Both the position numbers and the translations under genes were made by a program. Positions 55,343 through 64,000 of a DNA stretch of 64,000 nucleotides are shown here, in pieces. The stretch is from Lactuca virosa. Its lineage: Eukaryota > Streptophyta > Magnoliopsida > Asterales > Asteraceae. Where the stretch lies: NCBI GenBank assembly GCA_928212115.1, contig CAKMRJ010005523.1, positions 107,671,681-107,735,680 of the forward strand, in the 5' to 3' direction. The notes under the pieces are model-generated. The model ran no database searches. It worked only from the letters and a program-made list of their open reading frames with translations, and had not been told where the DNA came from. Numbering within the stretch: the first letter of the stretch is position 1; each line of letters starts with the position of its first letter.

Positions 55343-55631
55343 TGTTGGATTAATGTCTAAGTCCATAACTATATTTGGTATGTACTTGACCCGACCCGGC
55401 ATGGTCCATTTGGGTTGCACTTCACCGGCACAATTTATATGGATAGTCTTTTGAGAATAGTATATTTATGATTTATATTAATATATTATAAGTTCTAATA
55501 TATTAATATGGAATCATATTATTTAATTAGTATTGATCAAGAATTAATTTAGAATTAATTAAGTGATCAAAAAGAACTAATTAAATATGGACTCTTATAT
55601 ATATGGAATGGGCCAAGTTCATTTAGGTTGG
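55343..55631 (+). mobile_element. Truncated 5' LTR of the family A derivative
   Basis: It matches 58648-58936 of the 3' LTR up to CATTTAGGTTGGG. After that the 3' LTR has CTAAGC, while here AGAGTACTTTAG follows, which is interior sequence. TGGG is common to both parents at the junction. Confidence 0.9.
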
Positions 55632-58600
55632 GAGAGTACTTTAGTATCATGTTTGTGATCATATTAATGATTTAGAAATCATATCACAATTAGTCCTCTA
55701 AAGGTCATCTTAGTGCATTCTTATGACTAAGAAGAGGAGTCATGAATTGTTGAAATGGTTAGATCAGGAAGATGAGTCATACTTCGTTCCAAAACAATTC
55801 TTAGAGTCATACTCCAAGATTGTAACTTGAGTGACATATCTTAAAGAAAGGTTTAAAACACTTGTAAAATGTAAGAGTAAAAGTGTCCTACTCTTGTACA
55901 TTTAAAATTGGTAAGTTGTGATGTTTTGGATAAAACAAAGACCAACTAAGGGCAATTGTGTGAAGTGTTTGTCTTGATAAAGAATCCACACTATCTCTTG
56001 AATATTTGGCAAGATAGTCTTATATGTCAAGAGGATAGTGGGAGTCTTAAAGATCCTAAAAAAAATTTCAAGAACTAATCAAGAATAAAACCTGAGGTTC
56101 TTCACTAGCACACGACTTGAGGTTTATAACCTATCGTGTTGACATATTCTGTGCCCATTCCAGTTAAAGTTGGCTTTGCATAGGAGTTCTGAAAGTTCTC
56201 AATTGGTTGCATAACAACTTGGAAGCAATGGCAGGCCTTGTACTGCCAGGTGGCAAGAAGTTAAGATTGCATAAGTTCAGTCCATATGAGTTTGGATTTG
56301 TCATTATCCTTGTCTTGTGACTATGGTTTTGACGATTCACATGGATAAGAACACATACACCATAAAATCTAAGGGTCATAAGGTTTCTCTCCGATTCATG
56401 AAAATGATGGTGAGGAAACACTTCCACCAAGTAGATTTGAAGCAGATGGCAAAAGGTCTAAACAATTGAGACTATGATTACGACATCCCTTTTCATAGTT
56501 CTGAAATTGTTTAGACACACATGCATGCTATCTAAGGAAAGGTGTATGATTCTGATAAAGTTTTATCAAAGCATCTCGTATCAGAAATCTGAACTTTGGT
56601 AAGAAAGTCAATAAAGTATTGATTTCTAGAAGTCCAGCTGATTTCTGAGTACATGTCAAAGCTAGTGGGAGCATAAGTGTTATGCTAATAATCATCATGT
56701 TAGTGGGAGCATGATAATTATTGTTAGTGTTGCAAGTTAGCAATGTTAATTATAGAAAACAAAAGTTTCAATTCGTGAGGCTGCAGGGATTGAAAAAGTT
56801 GTTTTGCTATAATTAAGGGAGATGATATACTTCATTTCAGTTCTAAAGGCTTAGATTGAGACCTTAATCATCTTTAGTCAAGAATATATATATGAATTTC
56901 ATGTTGGATTGGTTCGACTTAAGGAAATTCTATATATTGCGTTCTCAAAATTCGATTATGATTACGACATCCCTCTTCATAGTTAAATTTTGAAAACATG
57001 GCAAATAAAAATATTGTAGCAAAAGACTGGTCTAGAATCATGTCTTTATGTGAGACATCATGAATAGTGTAACATTTGCTTTGGGTACAGGATCGATTGC
57101 ATGTGCAATAATATTTGTCATTTCTAAATTTTTTCAAATGCCCAGAGGCATTAAGAAGGGAAAAGGTCTAGAATTGGATATGACTAAAATGATTAAGCAA
57201 TTGTCGAGGACAATCTGAGGTTTACCAAAGACTGGTTGCTCAGGGACAGTTGGAAGTATAGTGCTAATTTTGGAAGGACCATATTGACATATTCTGAAAA
57301 GAGGCATCTCTTATTCAGAAGTGATAGTCAAAATGAGAATATGGAGTTGTCTCCATAGGTGGAAGTTATCTGTATAAGATTAGAAAACTTAATGCAAGAA
57401 GCATGTCCAAAGCAATGTACTTTGAATATGAGACTTAGTTTCCAAGGAGTTGATCTCCATTGGAATACCTTATAATGACTGTTGACAAGTCTTTGTGACT
57501 TTGTACATATTCATTACAGGAGGGTCAGTACATATAAGTTTAAAATCTAAACAGATTTCGATAAATGATAGGAATTTGAAATTCTCACATTTTTCGATAA
57601 GGATTTGGGAGTGTGAAATTAGAATCATTGAAATTATGTTCAATTGGTTTATTTCACAAAGTAAGGATCATAGAAAAACATAGAGTGTATACTTGGTGTA
57701 TGGCAAAGCTATTGTTTAAGAAAAACATAGTGTACATGCTTGGAGCATGGGACAACTAGTTTTTTTAATTCAAGTATAAAGTTGATAAAACCGAAACAAT
57801 GAATAATGAGTAATCAGTATGGCGATAAATAAAAGTGTTTATTTATATTCATAGGGTTTGATACCATATTTGATTCATTTATTCTTGTGTTTCACTTTGC
57901 ATGTTTTGACTTCCAGAATAACTAAGTCGCTCTTCCTGAATGATTAAGTTATTCAAACCATCCACAGTCGGTCATATGTTGGAAGTAGATATGAATCAAG
58001 ACTGTCATGGGTTGGTTTGTAGAGGTCCAAGTTGGTGGACAAAGTGGTGCTACAACACTCATGAGTGCTCATAAGTTCTGAGTATTGGATTCAACTCGCG
58101 CTCATTTGAATCACTTCATGGATTTTATCACGAGTGATCATGAGACGATAATATCTTATATTCTTAAAACCTAGAGATATGAGTTGTTACTATGAGTTGG
58201 TTATACATTGATTGCACGAAAACGCATTGGTAACTCAATGTTATAAAACGTGCCTTTGTGTATGATTCAACAAGTAGTAGAACAAGCTATATGAGTCGAA
58301 TTTTATCCATTCCTTTTACCTTCGGGATAAATGCGGTATCTGTGGGCCCCTCGATGTTTTAGCAATGACACATGCGAGTGCTTGGCCAAGCCAGGACTGA
58401 TTTGATTTGTTCAATCAGTCAGTCATCATAAATCGGAAATCGGGAAACAACAAATGGACAGAGAGAATGATTGATAATCCATGTATCAGTCCATATGATA
58501 TCTAGAATGGAGGAATATATGATCCCTTATCTAATGGACAAGTCATTGACAAGGTCAGAGTTCGACACCGGCTTTAAGAGCTATGATTTCCAGTTAGGTT

Positions 58601-58636
58601 TTGAAGTCATACTCAATAATAGTTTTAGACTTATCC
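55632..58636 (+). other. Interior of the family A derivative, non-coding
   Basis: It is homologous to about 27611-30676. The repeated motif GATTACGACATCCC is at about 56477 and 56958. A pol trace at 57060-57140 (RT/RNase H linker) is more decayed than its counterpart. The (AT)n run of the other copy is only about 14 bp here (56884-56897). Confidence 0.75.
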
Positions 58637-59399
58637 AAGTGGGAGACTGTTGGATTAATGTCTAAGTCCATAACTATATTTGGTATGTACTTGACCCGAC
58701 CTGGCATGGTCCATTTGGGTTGCACTTCACCGACACAATTTATATGGATAGTCTTTTGAGAATAGTATATTTATGATTTATATTAATATATTATAAGTTC
58801 TAATATATTAATATGGAATCATATTATTTAATTAGTATTGATCAAGAATTAATTTAGAATTAATTAAGTGATAAAAAAGAACCAATTAAATATGGACTCT
58901 TATATATATGGAATGGGCCAAGTTCATTTAGGTTGGGCTAAGCTTTCATGGATGGTCCATGGAGCTTTTAACCCATGGATCCTATGTAAATGAAAGGTCA
59001 TGGGTATTAGGGTTTACATGGATGTAACCCTAATCCTCCATAATATATAAAGGGGTCCTTGGCTCACAAAATTATAACAAGTGTGTGAAAATAAGAGTGG
59101 GCCGATTTTAGTGTGCATACATATTCTCTCAAGTTCTTCCAAGGTGTTTTGGTGATTTGTGATTCCGTTTGAGGCTTCCACACTATTGGGGCTAAGCTCT
59201 TAAAGCTTGAAGACATCAAGCTACATCAAAAGGTATGTCATCTAACTAGAACTTTGTAGTATAGGTGCTTCATAATATGCTAGTTAGGATGAAACCTTGG
59301 AATATTTAATATTTTCATGTATAATAGAGAAAACATAGATCCAAGGTTTATAGGGTTGCATGTACACCATAGGAGTGTTAGAATGCTCAAAACCCAACA
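58637..59399 (+). mobile_element. 3' LTR and purine tract of the family A derivative
   Basis: AAGTGGGAGAC is at 58637-58647; the LTR is 58648-59399 (752 bp). A TATA-like AATATATAAAGG is at about 59042-59053. It ends AACCCAACA and is followed by ATATC. Confidence 0.92.
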
Positions 59400-59404
59400 A
59401 TATC

Positions 59405-59647
59405 TTCCCAGATTTGACTATATGTCTCTAAGTCTACTTGTGCTGTCCAACAATCGTAATTCTTTTGATCTGTCCTTGTGATATTGATTTTAGTATGAAT
59501 GCAGGCACGTATACTTAATTAAATATTTTATTGTTTAAAAGTTTAAACTCTTGGTCAGAGTATTTTAATCCCATTGTATTTATAGACTGTATATCTTTTA
59601 TGGGTTGATATACTCAATTCACTATAAACAATGCTCTGATACCAATC
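59405..59647 (-). other. Leader of the gypsy element, LTR-proximal part, with primer site
   Basis: The antisense primer site GCTCTGATACCAA is at 59633-59645, two bases from the 5' LTR. No ORF. Confidence 0.8.
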
Positions 59648-62032
59648 TGTCACACCCCAAAACCGAGAACGGCGGAAAACGTTCTGGGGCGGAGGACGTC
59701 ATGTATAGTATCACAACAATGCAAAGTAGTAAACAAGCAACAACATCATCCATTGCATTAATGGTATAATTTTACTTACAAGTGTGCCCTTTCATAGTAT
59801 AAAACAACATAATGAATACGCAAAATAAAAGACGAGTCTTGACTGCTCCGTCTTCAGAAAACCTGGTCGTCATACCTGTCTATTTGTGACCTGAGAATAC
59901 AAGTTATATTGAAAGCGAGTATCAGCAATAAAGCTGGTGAATTCATAAGTATTTTAATGTCATTGATTTTGTAAATAAAACTTGTAATAAAAGACTTGTA
60001 ATTGTTTTGAGGAAAAGTTTGTATAAGTATGAAACCCTAGAAAATCCCATATTTCCTACTAGTATAAAAGTAGTCTTCTGTCAAGACCCAACTGATTTGA
60101 ATGTTTGCTTTTTGAAATCCAATGTTTTTCCCATAAATATGTGTTAGTTTAAAAGTTCCAAAAACTGAAATGCAAAAGTGTTTTTCATGACTAGAATAGT
60201 AGAATTATGTATGTAGAAAATCACTAAGGCATTTGATAACCCCGTAAATCAACATGTTTTTAATACTCCATGTGAGTTTTATAACCATGCTATTGACCCA
60301 GACTGCCTGTAACAACGTTCTTCAGGCGTTGGAATGTTATGACGGTTGTCACCCCAGACTTGCCAGTCTAACTGCAGCTAACAGTTTAGGTCCGGGATTG
60401 TCAATCCCGTATAGATCTATACACAAGAATCATGCTCTCCCTACAAGAGCTTATGGTATATAATACAGGACTTTAACTGCATACTTGAAAGTGCGTGAAG
60501 TTTAATGTCTCACAAAACTTAGTATCAAATAGTTTTACGTAAGAAAAGTCCATTTGTTCTTGTATATGAAAGTATTCCCTTGATGTAGTATTTATAGTAT
60601 GTGAAATCTCATGAATATCTAGTAAACTATACCTATTATAGTTTTTCCAAAAGTGTGATTTGTTTGTATGATAAACCCTAGTGTAGTGTCGACTTTGTAT
60701 ATAAAGTATAATGTTTGTAATGACATTATTTAACATTTATACTTGAAATATAAATGAAGTGTTTCATATTTACTTAACACCATGTTTTATTCCAAAAGAC
60801 AAGCGTTATCGTGATATGTTGTGCGAGAATATCGTCGTATCATAGTTATAAATCACATATGATTGATTATAACAAAAGTAATATGAAAGATTTATGTTAT
60901 TCACACGAGGATAATCGTGGGTTTACTTAGATGGAAAGAGATGAGCACCAAACCCGGCACCCTTAAGCTTGTATGGAAAGAGTTGAAATCTCAGGATTCT
61001 CGGGGATCTCGGGAGTGTAGAACTTCCTTCGGGACTCGAGTATGAAAACCAGGGCTTCGGGAAGGCTTTTCGAGGTAATCACGCAGAGTAACGACACTTA
61101 GATGGAAAGAGATGAGCACCAAACCCGGCACCCTTAAGCTTCTATTTATAGGGGCTGATTTGGGGTCTCACGTCGTGAGTTTTGGATTCTCACGTCGTGA
61201 GGCTTAGTAAGCATGATCCTCTTCGACGATTTGACGTGGCTGACACTCTGGAACCCATCAGTCACGAGCTCACGTCGTGAGCATGGTTCCCTCACGTCGT
61301 GAGGCTGAGTCAGCCTCGGGTTTTGTGTCCCGAACTTGTAAAATCCGTAACTTTCGCGTACCAGCTCCGATTTCGACATTATTTATATGCACGCGTAGGT
61401 CTGAAAAGGCTCTACAACTCTCGTTTAGACTCCGTCGGCTAATTTTGACTTTATTTTTATTATATTAATTTTATAGGCTGGACCTGGAAAAGTTCGTTTA
61501 AATTCCTTAGCTCCTTCATCTGGTGTCCATTTTCGTCAGACTTTTTACTGTGGTATTCCTATTGTCGGGGTCTTCAACTTTCGTTTAGGTTGTTTCGGTC
61601 AAAAGTCTCTCGATCTCTAGTTTGAGTTTTTAGCTGTCTACTGCTATGTCTGAAACTTCGAAAAATCATAACTTCTTCATACGAAGTCCGATTTGGGCGT
61701 TCTTTTTATGTATGTTCACGGTTTAACGATGTCTATGACTTTCATTTAGATACATAAGGCTAAAAGTTATTGTATTGAAACTTCGCGTTTTACGTTTAAC
61801 AGTATTGACGGTTTTGCTGTGTATCTTAGGTTGGTCATAACTTCTTCGTTATAACCCGGATTTTAGTGTTCTTTATATCTCTGAAAACCTTGACATGATA
61901 ACTATCTTTTTAGGCAACCCAATAGAGACTTTTGAACATTCTATTTTTGAAGCAAATTTCATTATATCAGAAGAGATTACAATTCTTGACTTTTTAGGTC
62001 ATTACATTGATTCGAGATATCGGGTTGTCACA
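59648..62032 (-). mobile_element. 5' LTR of the gypsy element
   Basis: At 2,385 bp it is longer than the 3' LTR. One extra segment around 60825-60970 includes a copy of ATGGAAAGAGATGAGCACC text that occurs again at 61101-61140. The TATA box (sense CTATAAATAG) is at 61151-61142. A further short extra segment is at about 61540-61570. Confidence 0.9.
61141..61303 (-). promoter_or_regulatory. TATA box and CTCACGTCGTGAG palindromes, 5' LTR copy
   Basis: CTCACGTCGTGAG is at 61167-61179, 61189-61201, 61269-61281 and 61291-61303, all upstream of the TATA box on the sense strand. The copy matching 50041 (CTCACATCGTGAG) is intact here. Confidence 0.6.
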
Positions 62033-62257
62033 ACCCGAGTTAGATATACAAAGCGGTTTGCAATTAGGATAACCTCCTTCTTTTTTGTTTTTATTATTGC
62101 GATGGAAGGCCTTCACATTGCTTTAGTCTTGGCTCAGGTAGCAGGGGTATTTAGGGATGTGAGGATATCCGACCTTCAAGAGGAGATGTCTTACCTATTT
62201 TATGGTGATGATATAGTTTTCATGTATGAATGGTGTATTGGTGAAAAATTAACTTAA
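62033..62257 (+). pseudogene. LINE reverse transcriptase, 3' fragment
   Basis: After the duplicated ACCCG the RT continues. GLQLG and PPSFLFLLL in one frame match the usual GLRQGDPLSPFLF block, with a stop in place of Asp. AMEGLHIALVLAQVAGVFRD and MSYLFYGDDIVFMYEWC follow in another. FYGDDIVF is the catalytic YADD box with Ala changed to Gly. It stops at 62257, and no thumb or RNase H part is recognisable. It belongs with 48448-48624. Confidence 0.85.
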
Positions 62258-64000
62258 GATGTATTAAGAAAATTCGTAAATGTGGTGTGATGTTTTAAAG
62301 AAAGATTCAAAATTTTTTGATATAAAATTTGAAAATGCTAAAGATGCACAAAATATTTAAGATGTTTAATATACATAAAAGTACATATTAAAGATGCAAC
62401 ACATGATATACGAGGCAAGTCCTTGATCTTTTAAGATCTCCAATATAAAACCTTCGGATGTGATGAAATTCACATTGCCTTTAGTATTTTTACTAATATG
62501 AAATTGTTACAAAAATGAGCTGATAATGTAAAAAGAGTGTAAAGATGTGATTTTCACCATAAATGTTTTCTTTATTTGAAAATTCATTTAACCGAAAACT
62601 ACAAAAAAACATTTCAAACAATATTTAAAAAACAACCACCAATGTTACTTTTAATACAAAAAAACTCCAAAATAAACCTCTTTAAATTTGGTAAACCAAA
62701 ACATTGATAGTGACCACAATGAAAAGTCCAAGTGGTATTAACTAAGTAAAAATAACATACTACACAATAACATCCCAACCTTACCAAGCCATATACCCTA
62801 AGCAACTTATACCAATATAACTCAAAATGGCAACAACAACAAGAAGAAAAAAATGTCAACAATTGCTTAGTGAGCCAACCAGTTGTACAGTTTCAAAATG
62901 AAAACATACAAATTCTCATAACGGTTCAACCATTCGAATTATCATCATATAGCAAGTTTTCAACATCATATAGCTCATACCATTGCATACAATCATTATA
63001 CATTCTTATAATATTACATCACATATTGTTCCTTGCTTCATTCTTCATTATAAATACCTACCCTCTTTCCTTGTTGTAATTACCAATAGTAATAATTCAT
63101 CATATACTTGGGTTTCTACACCACTAAACCTCATATTGTAATAACCTATTGACTTTCCTCTCTGTAATTAATAATAATAATTCATTGTATACTTGGGTTT
63201 CTATGCCGATAAACCCTATGGGAATAGGTGATGTTTGGTTAAATATACATAATTATGATCAAAGTTTTATGTTTATAAAACAGATTTTATCACAACTAAA
63301 ATGTAACACACACTGGGCAATGTACCTAAGCATGTAGCAGTCTATTTGAGGTAAGAGCATGTGTTGAACACAAGGGGAATGATAATGATTTAGATCAACA
63401 AATTAAATTATCAACTAAACTTAAATAGTAAAGTAAAAGGGGATATGTTTTAATCCAATTAAACTAAATTAGAAACAAAACAGAACTAGAAACTAGATAT
63501 ATAGACAAAGAAGATGAATATACTTTCACATAGATTCAATTACGTCTATCAGTTATTGGTGATTCTAATGCACTCATACATTTTAAAGTTAACAACTTTA
63601 TTAACCTAATCCTAGAATTTTTTCCATCTCTAGTCCCAATTGCTAATGGTTATTAAAATCTGTGATTCAAGCCAACAAAGTCAAATTGGTCCTCCAAACT
63701 CAATTAACTTAGCCATAGGCAATAAAGGAATCAACAAAAACATGTACGAATATTTAACCAAAATAACATGATAAATTAAACAAAACTAATAATCCAATTA
63801 AAAGAATCACACCAAAACTTCAAGGTTACATATATTCTAGCGAAAGAAAAAGGGTTTTACCTCATATCTAGCAAATAAAATAGAAAAATATCACTAAGGA
63901 GTTGCTATATGTGATCATCAAGCAAACCAAAGTGAGATCCTAATGCTTCTAGCTTTCGATTCTTCAAATATTCACTCGAAAGCACTTCTCTAGCCTTAAA
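62258..64000. other. AT-rich sequence with no supported gene
   Basis: Only short ORFs are present (62614-62862 minus, 62870-63079 and 63149-63337 plus), with biased composition and no domain. A two-copy imperfect direct repeat around ATACTTGGGTTTCTA lies at about 63085-63130 and 63175-63210. The region after 63340 resembles plant retroelement leader or LTR sequence only in composition; I cannot name it. Confidence 0.45.

Larger units (their letters stand above)
55343..59399 (+). mobile_element. Family A copia deletion derivative
   Basis: The element begins TGTTGGATTAATG and ends CTCAAAACCCAACA, with the perfect target duplication ATATC (55338-55342 and 59400-59404). The 5' LTR stops after about 289 bp and passes straight into interior sequence matching 27607 onward of the copy at 23652. 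The rest of the 5' LTR, the primer site, the leader hairpins and gag are therefore missing. The 3' LTR is complete. Its LTR has diverged from the 23652 copy (GCACTTCACCGGCACAATT in place of GCATGGCATCGG), so it is a subfamily. Confidence 0.92.
48625..62032 (-). mobile_element. Ty3-gypsy element with internal deletion and a nested family A copy
   Basis: LTRs at 48625-50847 and 59648-62032 begin TGTCACACCCC and end GTTGTCACA. The perfect target duplication ACCCG (48620-48624 and 62033-62037) flanks the element. Primer site (antisense GCTCTGATACCAA) at 59633-59645 and sense purine tract AACAGGGGGATGA next to the left LTR fix the minus orientation. Interior order is leader, pre-gag ORF, gag, remnants, RT, integrase end. 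RNase H and the integrase core are missing. Without the nested copy it is about 9.3 kb. It splits the LINE RT gene. Confidence 0.92.

Noticed and set aside
62614..62862. 82-codon cysteine-rich minus ORF
   Set aside because: The cysteine run comes from GTTGTTG-type low-complexity text; no signal peptide or conserved spacing of a secreted peptide is evident.
1..64000. Intact host gene, rRNA, snRNA or miRNA gene
   Set aside because: None could be supported: every long frame belongs to a transposon, and I recognised no ribosomal or spliceosomal RNA sequence.

Overview
The window is plant nuclear DNA made almost wholly of nested transposable elements; I found no intact host gene. It carries LTR retrotransposons primed by initiator tRNA-Met, a hAT transposase of the plant TTF-type zinc-finger class, and a LINE. 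Two things point to Asteraceae, most likely lettuce (Lactuca): the abundant ACTCGNCGAGT palindromes, and a third ORF downstream of copia pol. That assignment is from memory, not from a search.

Left part (1-5.4 kb). The 3' LTR of a copia-like element (family A) sits in the gag region of a minus-strand Ty3-gypsy element, whose 5' LTR (1782-3489) abuts a copia pol fragment. About 1.7 kb of AT-rich sequence follows that I cannot assign.

Central nest (5.4-44.6 kb). A decayed hAT transposase gene is the host locus. It was split by a solo gypsy LTR (5983-7929, target duplication ATGCA) and by a copia element (9682-44324, target duplication AGCAC). After 34.6 kb its reading frame resumes and ends at 44365. 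The copia element is minus strand, has gag, protease, integrase, RT, RNase H and a long ORF3, and was itself split in ORF3 by a non-autonomous gypsy element (11813-33363, GCATC/GCGTC). That gypsy element received two more insertions: a gag-only, pol-less element (15089-20943, GACTA) and a family A copia element (23652-31463, CTAAT). The nesting gives the order: hAT, then giant copia, then gypsy derivative, then the two innermost elements.

Right part (44.6-64 kb). A decayed retroelement ORF and a TC microsatellite lead to a LINE RT gene split at 48624/62033 by a minus-strand gypsy element (48625-62032, ACCCG). That element carries a pre-gag ORF, zinc-knuckle gag and internally deleted pol, and contains a family A deletion derivative (55343-59399, ATATC). 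The last 1.7 kb is AT-rich and without a supported gene.

The most interesting signal is not a gene. Inverted-repeat modules recur through these elements. In five LTR types, clusters of short CG-centred palindromes (ACTCGNCGAGT, GTACG-n5-CGTAC, GTTTACGGCCGTAAAC, CTCACGTCGTGAG) lie just upstream of the TATA-like box. Three gypsy LTRs repeat a fuller order: palindromes, TATA, palindromes, TTGAC cluster, with a GGNC-hairpin repeat following in at least two. The leader of the family A element has a run of hairpins whose stems differ by compensatory changes. The gypsy derivative holds two different tandem arrays with the same 44-bp period, each unit with its own inverted repeat.
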